DNA of 64,000 nt from an uncultured Roseburia sp. (GTDB lineage Bacteria; Bacillota; Clostridia; Lachnospirales; Lachnospiraceae). A program made the translations under genes and the position numbers. The stretch is taken from assembly GCA_910577925.1 (NCBI GenBank), contig CAJTOI010000007.1, forward strand, positions 80,855 through 144,854. Direction: 5' to 3'. Below the pieces are notes generated by a model. It was not told the DNA's origin. It did no database searches and saw only the letters and a list, made by a program, of their open reading frames with translations. Below, piece by piece: positions 8,784 through 16,806 of this stretch. Position 1 is the stretch's first letter. Each line of letters starts with the position of its first letter.

Positions 8784-9989
8784 ATGAAATATGTTGTGAT
8801 TTTGGGAGACGGCATGGCGGATCTGCCGCTTGAAAGACTTGGAGGCATGACGCCTCTCGAATATGCGAAGACACCGAAAATGGATGAGCTTGCCGCAAAA
8901 GGAGAAATCGGTATGGTACATACGATTCCGGAAGGCATGAAGCCCGGCAGCGATACGGCCAATCTTTCCGTATTGGGCTATGATCCGAGAAAATACTACT
9001 CGGGCCGTTCTCCGCTTGAGGCGCTTTCCATCGGAGTTCCGATGAAAGATACGGATATTGCCCTGCGCTGTAATTTTGTGACGCTGTCCGAGGAGGAGGC
9101 GCGCTATGAGGATCGCACGATGATTGATCACAGCTCCGGGGAAATCAGCACGGAGGAGAGCGCGCAGCTTCTGGAGGCCGTAAAAAAAGAACTTGAGGCG
9201 GACGGCTTTGGCTTTTATGTGGGAACCAGCTATCGCCACTGTCTGATTTGGGAAAACGGCGAGGTCGCAGAGCTGGTGCAGCCGCACGATATACTGGGAC
9301 AGAAAATCGGTGATAAGCTGCCGAAGCAGGAGCGGCTCTGCGCTATGATGAAGCGAAGCTATGATATTCTGGTGAATCACCCGGTGAATGAGGAGCGGAG
9401 AAGACGCGGCTTAAATCCCGCCAATTCCTGCTGGTTCTGGGGAGCGGGCACAAAGCCGGCGCTGTCGCCGTTTGACGGGCGCACGGGAAAGCGGGGAGCC
9501 ATGATTTCCGCAGTCGATCTGCTCAAAGGGATTGCGGTGGGAACCTCGATGAAGGTGATATGCGTGGAGGGGGCCAACGGCGGTCTCGACACAAACTATG
9601 AGGGAAAAGCGCAGGCGGCCGTTGACGTGCTGACAAAAGAAGACTATGATTTCGTCTATGTGCACCTGGAGGGACCGGATGAGATGGGACATCAGGGGAG
9701 TGCGGACAAAAAGATACAGGCCATCGAAAATCTGGATGCGCGCATCATTGCGCCGATTGCGGAGGGGCTTGCCGGGGCGGGCGAGGATTTCCGTATGGTG
9801 ATTCTTCCCGATCATCCGACGCCTGTTTCGCTGCGCACGCACACGGCGGACAATGTGCCGTATCTGCTCTATGACAGCAGGGCGGAGCGGAAGGAGAGCC
9901 GGCATTACAATGAGAGGGAAGCCGCACAGACCGGGAGAGTCATAGAGGACGGGTACCGTCTGATGGATTATCTGCTGGAGGCAGAATAG
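8784..9989 (+). CDS. apgM-family phosphoglycerate mutase-like protein, proposed homoserine kinase
   Basis: A 401-residue member of the cofactor-independent phosphoglycerate mutase/alkaline phosphatase superfamily. It has the N-terminal metal motif ILGDGMAD, PGSDTANLSVLGY around the catalytic serine region, and C-terminal metal-binding histidines (VHLEGPDEMGHQG, LPDHPTP). Proteins of this subfamily next to hom are catalogued as proposed homoserine kinases, replacing ThrB. The 20-bp gap to hom supports that role. An actual phosphoglycerate mutase activity cannot be excluded from sequence. Confidence 0.85.
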   Translation: MKYVVILGDGMADLPLERLGGMTPLEYAKTPKMDELAAKGEIGMVHTIPEGMKPGSDTANLSVLGYDPRKYYSGRSPLEALSIGVPMKDTDIALRCNFVTLSEEEARYEDRTMIDHSSGEISTEESAQLLEAVKKELEADGFGFYVGTSYRHCLIWENGEVAELVQPHDILGQKIGDKLPKQERLCAMMKRSYDILVNHPVNEERRRRGLNPANSCWFWGAGTKPALSPFDGRTGKRGAMISAVDLLKGIAVGTSMKVICVEGANGGLDTNYEGKAQAAVDVLTKEDYDFVYVHLEGPDEMGHQGSADKKIQAIENLDARIIAPIAEGLAGAGEDFRMVILPDHPTPVSLRTHTADNVPYLLYDSRAERKESRHYNEREAAQTGRVIEDGYRLMDYLLEAE

Positions 9990-9994
9990 GAGAA

Positions 9995-10037
9995 AAAGGG
10001 CAGTTGTCAGGTTGGTAAATCGGGCTGCTCTTTTTTT
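9995..10037 (+). terminator. Terminator after the threonine-branch genes
   Basis: AAAGGGCAG pairs with CTGCTCTTT (one G-U), with a run of T at 10030-10037. Confidence 0.7.
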
Positions 10038-10047
10038 CGGACAATAC

Positions 10048-10063
10048 AACTACATATGTAGTT
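10048..10063. promoter_or_regulatory. 16-bp palindromic operator, BlaI/CopY-like
   Basis: The perfect palindrome AACTACATATGTAGTT contains the TACA-N2-TGTA dyad bound by BlaI/MecI/CopY repressors. A GATAAT -10-like element follows at 10065-10070, so a bound repressor would block this promoter, which drives the small ORF and the YtaF-like gene. No BlaI-type gene is in the window. Confidence 0.6.
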
Positions 10064-10101
10064 AGATAATTGAATCACGTGTGGCAGGAGGGAAAGTGAT
10101 T

Positions 10102-10266
10102 ATGTTAATTATTGCTGGGATTACGTGGTATTTGAGTACGGAGCCGTCGGAGGAAGCGAAAAACGGAATACGGAAGCAGGCAAGAGTCCGGACGGAGTCG
10201 GCAGAGGGTGCGGATGCCGGCCTCACCGGTGACGCGGACGGGGAAGGCGGATGTGAATTGGTGTAA
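10102..10266 (+). CDS. Small hypothetical protein
   Basis: A 54-residue ORF with a strong SD (GGAGGG about 9 bases before ATG 10102). It has a short hydrophobic start (MLIIAGITWYL) followed by a polar, acidic tail. It lies just downstream of the palindromic operator and 62 bp before the YtaF/MntP-like gene. I do not recognise a family. It could be a small membrane peptide or simply a leader ORF. Confidence 0.4.
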   Translation: MLIIAGITWYLSTEPSEEAKNGIRKQARVRTESAEGADAGLTGDADGEGGCELV

Positions 10267-10328
10267 AGGGCTCAACAAACCGGCGGCATTGAATAAGATA
10301 AAGGGAAGGATGCATTTGGAGCTATGGT

Positions 10329-10949
10329 ATGCAGACGGTTCTTTTTGTAATTGCGCTGTCGGTGGATGTTTTTCTTGCCTCGGCGGCCTGCGGAATGGAT
10401 GATATAAAAATCGGAATCAAAACGGCGCTCTGCATCAGTGGAATCTGTAGCGGAGTGCTGTTTTTTTCACTGGCTGCCGGGAAATTTTTCGGCAGTATGC
10501 TGACGGAGCAGAGTGCGGATATGCTGTGTTTTGCGGGACTTTTCCTGATAGGGATTTACAAGCTGACGGAGTACGGGATCAGGCGTTATATCCGGCAGAA
10601 TAAATTTTTGTGCAAGCGGATTAAGATTACGTTTTCGCAGCTGAATTTTATTGTGAGTGTGTATAACAATCCGGTGATGGCCGACAGAGACCAGTCGAAG
10701 GAGATGTCGGCGGCGGAGGGGGTGGCATTTGCCCTTGCGATGTCGGCCGACGGCCTGTTCGGCGGTCTGGGTGCGGCGCTGATGGGAATGAATCTGTGGA
10801 CGGCCGTCGGGCTGAATTTCGTGCTCAGCGTGGCGGCCGTATGTCTGGGAAGCGGTCTGGGGAGAGCTGCGGTTAAGAAATGCAGCCGGGACTTTTCCTG
10901 GATCGGGGGCGCGATGTTTGTGGTGCTTGCTTTTACGAAAATCGTGTAA
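10329..10949 (+). CDS. YtaF/MntP-type (DUF204) membrane protein
   Basis: A 206-residue protein with about six transmembrane helices and two related halves. The motifs ALSVDVFLASAACG and ALAMSADGLFGGLGAAL are the paired Asp-containing helices of the DUF204 family, which includes the MntP manganese exporter and the sporulation protein YtaF. Length fits YtaF/MntP. GGAG precedes ATG 10329. Upstream lies a metal-repressor-like palindrome, compatible with metal or envelope stress control. Which subfamily it belongs to is unsettled. Confidence 0.75.
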   Translation: MQTVLFVIALSVDVFLASAACGMDDIKIGIKTALCISGICSGVLFFSLAAGKFFGSMLTEQSADMLCFAGLFLIGIYKLTEYGIRRYIRQNKFLCKRIKITFSQLNFIVSVYNNPVMADRDQSKEMSAAEGVAFALAMSADGLFGGLGAALMGMNLWTAVGLNFVLSVAAVCLGSGLGRAAVKKCSRDFSWIGGAMFVVLAFTKIV

Positions 10950-11010
10950 CGCGGCAGACGGCTGCCGACGGTAAGACATGGGGAGGGGGACGGCAAAGTT
11001 AAAATTCTGC

Positions 11011-11038
11011 TTGCCTTTCCGTCCCCGTGTGTTATAAT
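11011..11038 (+). promoter_or_regulatory. Sigma-A-type promoter for glpK
   Basis: TTGCCT at 11011-11016, a 16-bp spacer, and TATAAT at 11033-11038. The -35 overlaps the 3' arm of a GC-rich inverted repeat (GGGGACGG with CCGTCCCC). Confidence 0.6.
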
Positions 11039-11188
11039 AATGATAGTAATTCAATAGGGTTGGAATCTGAGAGTGGAGATGATTTTAAAACTTACAGCTG
11101 CGGGGGCGGCTGCAGGCTTTATAGGGATATCTCCATTTTTTTATGCGGTTTGAACTGCAGAGGGTTCTGGAAATAAGGAGGAAACGGT

Positions 11189-12703
11189 ATGGCAAAATAT
11201 GTGATGGCTTTGGATGCGGGGACGACGAGCAACCGCTGTATTCTGTTTAATGAGACAGGGGAAATCTGTTCGATGGCACAGAAGGAGTTCCGGCAGTTCT
11301 TTCCGAATCCGGGCTGGGTGGAACATGATGCGAATGAAATCTGGTCTTCGATGCTTGGGGTAGCTGTGGAGGCTATGAATATGATTCGGGCGACGGCGGA
11401 AGATATCGCGGCGATCGGTATCACGAATCAGCGTGAGACGGCAATCGTCTGGAATAAGGAGACCGGGGAGCCGGTGTACAATGCGATTGTGTGGCAGTGC
11501 CGCAGAACTTCCGATATCGCGGATGCGCTGAAGAAAAAAGGACTGGAGGAGACTTACCGGCAGAAGACGGGATTGATTATCGATGCATATTTTTCGGCGA
11601 CCAAAATCAAGTGGATTCTGGACCATGTAGACGGCGCGAGAGCGCTTGCCGAGGAGGGGAAGCTGCTGTTCGGAACGGTGGAAACCTGGCTGATCTGGAA
11701 GTTTACCAAAGGCGCCGTGCATGTGACGGATTACTCGAACGCGTCGCGGACAATGCTGTTTAATATCAACGATCTGTGCTGGGACAAAGAAATCCTGGCG
11801 GAACTGGATATTCCGGAGGCCATGCTGCCGGCGGCGCGTCCGTCGAGCGAGATTTACGGGTATACGGACCCGTCTTTTCTCGGGGATGCGGTTCCGATTG
11901 CGGGGGCGGCGGGAGACCAGCAGGCGGCTCTGTTCGGGCAGACCTGTTTTCATGCCGGCGAGGCGAAAAATACATACGGTACCGGATGTTTTCTTCTGAT
12001 GAATACCGGGGAGAAGCCGGTGTTTTCCCAAAACGGGCTTGTGACGACGATTGCCTGGGGTCTGGACGGCAAAGTGAATTATGCGCTTGAGGGGTCTATA
12101 TTTGTGGCCGGGGCCGCGATCCAATGGTTGCGCGACAATATGCGCATGATCGATTCCTCGGTGGATTCGGAATATATGGCGAAGAAAGTGCACGGCACGC
12201 ACGGCTGCTATGTCGTTCCGGCGTTTACGGGTCTCGGCGCGCCGCACTGGGATCAGTATGCGCGCGGTACGATTGTGGGGCTGACGCGCGGTACGAACAA
12301 GAATCACATTATCCGCGCGACGCTGGAGTCTATCGCGCTGCAGGTGTGTGACGTCATCGACGCGATGCGGGCGGATGCAGGCGTGGAGCTTAAGGCGTTA
12401 AAGGTGGACGGCGGCGCGAGCGCCAACAATTTTCTGATGCAGTTTCAGGCGGATATGATCGATGCGCCGGTGAAGCGGCCCGAGTGTGTGGAGACTACGG
12501 CGATGGGCGCGGCTTATCTTGCCGGACTTGCGGTTGGTTACTGGAAGAGCAAGGAGGACGTGATCCGCAATCAGCAGATCGACTGTGTCTTCTCCCCGCA
12601 GATGGAGGAGCGGGACCGCGCGGAGAAGCGCAGAGGCTGGAATAAGGCGGTCAAGTATGCCTACGGCTGGGCGAAGGATGAGCCGGAGGAAGAGGAAGAA
12701 TAG
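11189..12703 (+). CDS. glpK: Glycerol kinase
   Basis: A 504-residue FGGY-family kinase making glycerol 3-phosphate from glycerol and ATP in the cytosol. It shows the N-terminal phosphate motif LDAGTTSNRCILF, ITNQRETAIVWNKETG, AGDQQAALFGQTCF, and the second nucleotide motif KVDGGASANNFLMQ. It begins at ATG 11189 behind AAGGAGGAAA. It is monocistronic here: a promoter lies upstream, a strong terminator follows, and no glpF or glpD is adjacent. A roughly 150-base 5' UTR contains a GC-rich hairpin near 11095-11120. Confidence 0.96.
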   Translation: MAKYVMALDAGTTSNRCILFNETGEICSMAQKEFRQFFPNPGWVEHDANEIWSSMLGVAVEAMNMIRATAEDIAAIGITNQRETAIVWNKETGEPVYNAIVWQCRRTSDIADALKKKGLEETYRQKTGLIIDAYFSATKIKWILDHVDGARALAEEGKLLFGTVETWLIWKFTKGAVHVTDYSNASRTMLFNINDLCWDKEILAELDIPEAMLPAARPSSEIYGYTDPSFLGDAVPIAGAAGDQQAALFGQTCFHAGEAKNTYGTGCFLLMNTGEKPVFSQNGLVTTIAWGLDGKVNYALEGSIFVAGAAIQWLRDNMRMIDSSVDSEYMAKKVHGTHGCYVVPAFTGLGAPHWDQYARGTIVGLTRGTNKNHIIRATLESIALQVCDVIDAMRADAGVELKALKVDGGASANNFLMQFQADMIDAPVKRPECVETTAMGAAYLAGLAVGYWKSKEDVIRNQQIDCVFSPQMEERDRAEKRRGWNKAVKYAYGWAKDEPEEEEE

Positions 12704-12722
12704 ACGAAAACGGAAAATAATC

Positions 12723-12762
12723 ATGCCATGCAGAAGGTTCGCCGACTGCATGGCATTTTTTA
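12723..12762 (+). terminator. Terminator after glpK
   Basis: Perfect 11-bp arms ATGCCATGCAG and CTGCATGGCAT are followed by a T-run. This closes the housekeeping block before the AT-rich island. Confidence 0.88.
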
Positions 12763-12832
12763 TATAAGGATAAATGATACATTTTACTTACGGCTGTAAA
12801 AGAGTTGGCTCGGGAGATACTTACTTTGGGAC

Positions 12833-12868
12833 TGAACTATACATAAACGGAAACTGAAAGATTTCCGT
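12833..12868 (+). repeat. Direct repeat, left copy (copy of exporter ATPase 3' end)
   Basis: The 22 bases from 12833 are identical to 20635-20656, the last codons and stop of the exporter ATPase gene plus the bases after it. The similarity continues weakly for about 14 more bases. Both copies form a small ACGGAAA/TTTCC hairpin. Confidence 0.8.
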
Positions 12869-12921
12869 TTGCAGATATTCTGAAATATTACAAATAAATT
12901 ATACTTGTAGTAAACCTTTAT

Positions 12922-12935
12922 AAAAATCATCTTAG
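12922..12935. repeat. 14-bp inverted repeat, left arm
   Basis: AAAAATCATCTTAG is an exact reverse complement of 13189-13202. It lies 29 bp upstream of the precursor start. Confidence 0.85.
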
Positions 12936-12964
12936 TAAGTATAAGATACAGGGGGTATATGGTG

Positions 12965-13165
12965 ATGAAATTACATAGGAGATTAAGAAACGATAAGGTA
13001 GGTAGTTATGCTGATGTTTATGCACAGCTTTGCGAATGTGACTGGGGATATAGCTATTGCTTTTGGATGGGGGCATTAGACCCGGTTTCAAAGGTATTAA
13101 ATATGACTGATGCAAAAGTCCTGTCAGCTTCGAATGGTGGAATACGTCCGTCTTCTACAAAATAA
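12965..13165 (+). CDS. Candidate RiPP precursor peptide (CLI_3235-like)
   Basis: A 66-residue peptide with a basic leader (MKLHRRLRNDK), a segment VGSYADVYAQLCECDWGYSYCF carrying its only three cysteines (23, 25, 32), and a polar Cys-free tail of about 33 residues. ATG 12965 sits 9 bases after GGGGG; ATG 12959 and GTG 12962 are closer alternatives. It is the first gene before a radical SAM/SPASM maturase and associated proteins, the position expected for the substrate. The pattern (basic leader, Y/A-rich stretch, then CxC) recalls the clostridial CLI_3235 bacteriocin family as I remember it. The mature product and modifications are unknown. Confidence 0.65.
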   Translation: MKLHRRLRNDKVGSYADVYAQLCECDWGYSYCFWMGALDPVSKVLNMTDAKVLSASNGGIRPSSTK

Positions 13166-13188
13166 CAGATTCATAAAGTAAAATGCTG

Positions 13189-13202
13189 CTAAGATGATTT
13201 TT
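13189..13202. repeat. 14-bp inverted repeat, right arm
   Basis: CTAAGATGATTTTT abuts the GGAGGG ribosome-binding site of the radical SAM gene and pairs perfectly with 12922-12935. Confidence 0.85.
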
Positions 13203-13220
13203 GGAGGGAGAAGGGATAGA

Positions 13221-14624
13221 ATGATAAAACTGATAAAGACTGTACGTGGAAAATATATTTATGATTCTAATTTAAATAAGGTGTATAAAACAGGACAGGC
13301 TGAATGGGAGATATTACAAAAATATGATGAAGGGTATATATCAGAAAGCGAGAATCATACGGTAAAATATCTGCTTGACAGAGGAATTGGTATATCAAAT
13401 AGAGTAAAAAAGATCCAAAATCCTATGGCGGATATGATTGAAGACATTTTAGAGAATGATCTGCAGCTGTTGATATTACAGGTTACACAGAATTGTAACT
13501 TAAGATGTGAATATTGCGTTTATTCGGAAGATTATGTTGGGCGGAAACATAATTGTGCCAAAATGGAATTTGAGATTGCAAGAGACGCAATTATATTTTT
13601 TATGAAAAGATCGAGAGGTGATACGGTAGTTACCATTAATTTTTATGGAGGAGAACCGTTATTAAATTTTAGCGTAATTCAGGAATGTGTAAAATATGTG
13701 GAAGATAATTATGGAGCACGTAAGGTGTTTTATGGTATTACGACGAACGGAACCATATTAGATGAAGAAATAATGAGTTTTCTGGAAAAAAAGAGGTTTC
13801 GGGTTGTAATCAGTCTTGATGGAAATGAAGAAGAGAATGATAAAAATCGTAAATATATAAATGGGGATGGGACATTCAGAACCATATATTCTAAACTGGA
13901 GAAAATAAGAGAATGTTTCCCGGAATTATGGGAAAATATAAGCTTTAACCGCGTGAAGGCGCCAAATCATAATCTGCGTGCATGTGATAATTTTTTTAAA
14001 GAGAATGAACTGTTTGAGGGCAGAAAGGTAAGGGGAGATTATATTACAGATAATAATTTAAAAAAAGAAATCTTATTTGCTGATTCTGAAATTGAATATG
14101 AAGCGGTTGAAAAAAGTAAAGCATTACTGTCAGTGTACGGGAAGGCTGATAAAATAAAGTTGGATGATTATTGTGTACTATACAGAGATGACATCAAAAG
14201 AATGCTTTATAATTTAAGAAAGGGGCGTCACCTGCGTGAGATTTCACATCCGGGAGGTGTATGCATGCCGGGAAAAGAACGACTATTTGTAAATGTAAAG
14301 GGAGAGCTGTTTCCGTGCGAACGGTGTAACGAATTATCACATGTAATGTGTATTGGAACAACTGAAACAGGATTTAATTATAAAAATATTCGTGCACAGA
14401 TGAATGCGGGACGGGAAATGGAAGAATGTTTAAATTGCTGGGCTTTTCAGTTATGTAATATATGTCAGGCTCAGTCGGACGACGGACAAAACATAAGTCC
14501 CCAAGAACGTCTGAAAAAATGTGACAGAGTAAAAATGATAATGGAACAAAAATTGAGAGACTGCTGTCTTTATGCAGAAATTGAGAGGAAGCAAGACAAT
14601 GGAAAAGCGCATATTGTTATATAA
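13221..14624 (+). CDS. Radical SAM/SPASM peptide maturase (CcpM-like)
   Basis: A 467-residue protein. The radical SAM core has CNLRCEYC with Cys at about 92, 96 and 99 binding the 4Fe-4S cluster, and NFYGGEPLLN for SAM binding. The N-terminal 80 residues may be a peptide-recognition region. The C-terminal SPASM-like region is Cys-rich (GGVCMPGKE, FPCERC, CLNCWAFQLCNIC, KKC) and would hold auxiliary clusters. ATG 13221 follows GGAGGGAGAAGGG. SPASM maturases install thioether or similar links in precursor peptides, and the small ORF upstream is the likely substrate. The architecture fits the Cys-rich peptide maturase CcpM class. Codon use is AT-rich, unlike glpK. Confidence 0.87.
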   Translation: MIKLIKTVRGKYIYDSNLNKVYKTGQAEWEILQKYDEGYISESENHTVKYLLDRGIGISNRVKKIQNPMADMIEDILENDLQLLILQVTQNCNLRCEYCVYSEDYVGRKHNCAKMEFEIARDAIIFFMKRSRGDTVVTINFYGGEPLLNFSVIQECVKYVEDNYGARKVFYGITTNGTILDEEIMSFLEKKRFRVVISLDGNEEENDKNRKYINGDGTFRTIYSKLEKIRECFPELWENISFNRVKAPNHNLRACDNFFKENELFEGRKVRGDYITDNNLKKEILFADSEIEYEAVEKSKALLSVYGKADKIKLDDYCVLYRDDIKRMLYNLRKGRHLREISHPGGVCMPGKERLFVNVKGELFPCERCNELSHVMCIGTTETGFNYKNIRAQMNAGREMEECLNCWAFQLCNICQAQSDDGQNISPQERLKKCDRVKMIMEQKLRDCCLYAEIERKQDNGKAHIVI

Positions 14625-15567
14625 TTTGTCTGTGGATGAAGCCCATATTATAAAGGATGTGTTGGAAAAGAGCGAATATACAATTGTGAATCAAATCGAA
14701 GGGGACACATGGGAAAATGACTATCAGAGGGTTGATGTATATGATACATTTGAAGCGGCTGCACGAAACAGCGACTTGGTATTAATGGGATATGACAAAA
14801 GAAAGGTTGAAAATAAACAGTTTCTGCAGCATGTAGATTATCTGGAAAAGCATGGTATTGCGAATATAAAAAGTAATTCAGCACAGAAACATATAAATTT
14901 GTTAAAAGGGATTCAGAAAACACGGGTAAGTGATAATTTAAAGATACCTGTAATTCTGATCCTGGGAATGGGATATGAAACGCAAGTTGCTTCTGTCGAA
15001 TCGTATTTATGTCGGCAGTTCGAAAAGTATGATTATTCTGTACTGCATATTGCATCAGAGGAATATTTTAAACTGGCAGGGGGTGTAACTCTGCCGGAGT
15101 TCTTGTACAGCGATACCTCACGTATGACAAGAGAAAAAAAGCTTATGGAATGGATGGAGAAGCAGATAGAGGAAAGTGGATGTGATGTAGTGATAACAGG
15201 ATTGCCGGAAGAAACCTTTGACATTATTTCCGATCATATGGTAGAGGATGAGATTCTTTCAATATTTAGTGATGCGGTCTGTTTTGATTACATAATTTTA
15301 TGTGCTTATAATGCGATGTATGATGCTGAAAGGATGACATTTTTATATGATATTTTAAAGTATAAATATGACATTGAAGTAGATGCAATGGGAATTTCAG
15401 ATAAAAGACCGATTATATTAGATGGAATGAGAAATGCGGTTGGGTACATAAAAATCGAGCGGATAGAAAGCCTTGCAGAAAACCAGTTTTTTATTCCTAA
15501 AATAGAAAAATCTACACTTTTCAGTAACATAATAGCAGAATTGAGAGAAGAGATAGAGGAGATTTAG
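14599..15567 (+). CDS. Peptide maturation system protein (TIGR04066-like)
   Basis: A 322-residue cytosolic protein overlapping the maturase gene by 26 bp; ATG 14599 follows GAGAGGAAG. The N-terminus starts MEKRILLYNLSVDEAHII, and a central GMGYETQVASVESYL with a P-loop-free alpha/beta pattern reads like the conserved but uncharacterised protein that accompanies CcpM-type maturases (TIGR04066, from memory). I see no catalytic motif I can name. In homologous loci it is always beside the radical SAM enzyme, so a partner or scaffold role in peptide maturation is the reasonable inference. Confidence 0.68.
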   Translation: MEKRILLYNLSVDEAHIIKDVLEKSEYTIVNQIEGDTWENDYQRVDVYDTFEAAARNSDLVLMGYDKRKVENKQFLQHVDYLEKHGIANIKSNSAQKHINLLKGIQKTRVSDNLKIPVILILGMGYETQVASVESYLCRQFEKYDYSVLHIASEEYFKLAGGVTLPEFLYSDTSRMTREKKLMEWMEKQIEESGCDVVITGLPEETFDIISDHMVEDEILSIFSDAVCFDYIILCAYNAMYDAERMTFLYDILKYKYDIEVDAMGISDKRPIILDGMRNAVGYIKIERIESLAENQFFIPKIEKSTLFSNIIAELREEIEEI

Positions 15568-15570
15568 ACT

Positions 15571-15840
15571 GTGGAAGCAGAATTGTTGAGAATAATAGAA
15601 GCGTGTTTTGATATACCTGAAAATGAAATCATACAGAGACCGGAAGAAAAACTATTAGGAAGTAAATACAATAAATCGCAGGTGGAGTTTAGTGTTTTTG
15701 TTATGGAATGCTGTGAACGGTATGATATTGAATACAGCAGATTTTTTGATTGTTTTATTGATTCCAGTTATAAGGGATTGCTTGAGACACTGCGAGCGTG
15801 TATGAGGAAATATAATGCTGAAAGTTGCAATGCTGGATAA
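15571..15840 (+). CDS. Acyl-carrier-like maturation protein
   Basis: An 89-residue protein starting at GTG 15571, 3 bp after the previous stop, behind AGAGGAGAT. The predicted helical pattern with LLGSKYNKSQVEFSVFV resembles the acyl-carrier-related small proteins found in clostridial peptide-maturation loci. The usual Asp-Ser-Leu phosphopantetheine site is not evident: the region reads LGSKYNKSQ. It may therefore act as a carrier-fold adaptor rather than a true ACP. The 3' end overlaps the next gene by 26 bp, implying coupled translation. Confidence 0.6.
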   Translation: MEAELLRIIEACFDIPENEIIQRPEEKLLGSKYNKSQVEFSVFVMECCERYDIEYSRFFDCFIDSSYKGLLETLRACMRKYNAESCNAG

Positions 15841-16774
15841 AAGCTTTAACAGGAAAAAAATAAAGGCTTATGACGGGCAGCAAATAGAAATCATTCAGAG
15901 TGCTGACAATAATGAAATAGAATATGAACATGGGAATCTGTGTTTGAATCTATTTTTGGAATTATTAGAATGCCCGGTGAGGATGAATTGTTATGCGGTC
16001 GGTCATGATGAACAGGCATATTTACGGTTTATTCATATTTTGCAGGAGATATGCGAAGATTATGACATTATTTTTATGAGCATTGGAATAAGGAATGCGC
16101 TGCACATAAATCAATTTGAGAAAATAGTTGTAAGAAAAAGAAGAAATTACATCATTGCATCAGGGGACAATAATGGAAAAATAACTTATCCTGCAAGCCT
16201 GAAAAATATATTGGGAGTATGCTGCGGACAAAATAGCAGTAATGGTGAGTGTACTGTATATCATAGAATAAATGCTGTGAATGGGATAGAGTATGTCTGT
16301 GAAATACCGGAGTTGATGGGAAAACAGTTGAACTCCAACAGCTTTGCAGTACCTTATTTTGCAGCATTGATTGCAAATAACAAAATACGATATGTAAATT
16401 GCAGGGAAAATAACAAAATTGATATCATCATAAAAAATTTATTTGAAACAGCTATATGGAGAACGAGTCAGGTAATATCACTGGATTACATGATCGGAAT
16501 AAGGGCAATTTTGTTGGAACAAGGGTATGTAGGTGCCATTATAATGAATGATGTGGAAAATGATTGTGGCAATTCTGTTTTTGACTTTGGCTGTTTTCAA
16601 AAGGTAAAACAGGCGGTGGAATATGTTCGGTATATTACGGAGGCAGATTATGTGATTGTAAATTTGTGTGAATCTGTCTATTTAGAAGACGTAGACTACA
16701 TGGAGTTAAGAATAGATGTTTCAAAAGAAAGAGAGTGTGATATAGCAAAAAAGATAATACAGTTTGATATATAG
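15815..16774 (+). CDS. Divergent S8 (subtilisin-like) protein of the peptide locus
   Basis: A 319-residue protein without a signal peptide or propeptide. It keeps the order and surroundings of the subtilisin triad: Asp8 (VAMLDKSF), His39 (EHGNLC) and Ser176 (NSNSFAVPYFAALIA, compare GTSxAxP). IIASGDNNGKITYPAS matches the oxyanion region, with Asp118-Asn119 where Ala-Gly-Asn is usual. After about residue 190 no known domain is seen. Coupled to the maturation genes, it is a candidate cytosolic leader protease or a non-catalytic partner. The triad argues for activity. Confidence 0.65.
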   Translation: MLKVAMLDKSFNRKKIKAYDGQQIEIIQSADNNEIEYEHGNLCLNLFLELLECPVRMNCYAVGHDEQAYLRFIHILQEICEDYDIIFMSIGIRNALHINQFEKIVVRKRRNYIIASGDNNGKITYPASLKNILGVCCGQNSSNGECTVYHRINAVNGIEYVCEIPELMGKQLNSNSFAVPYFAALIANNKIRYVNCRENNKIDIIIKNLFETAIWRTSQVISLDYMIGIRAILLEQGYVGAIIMNDVENDCGNSVFDFGCFQKVKQAVEYVRYITEADYVIVNLCESVYLEDVDYMELRIDVSKERECDIAKKIIQFDI

Positions 16775-16806
16775 TAATATCAGCAAAGGAGGCAGAGATA
16801 TCCGAT

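Noticed and set aside
10985..11028. GC-rich inverted repeat as terminator of the YtaF-like gene
   Set aside because: Arms are good but there is no T-run and the 3' arm overlaps the glpK -35; left as a possible operator or weak terminator.
11141..12307. 388-codon minus-strand open frame
   Set aside because: Antisense to glpK, with no recognisable protein sequence and no RBS.
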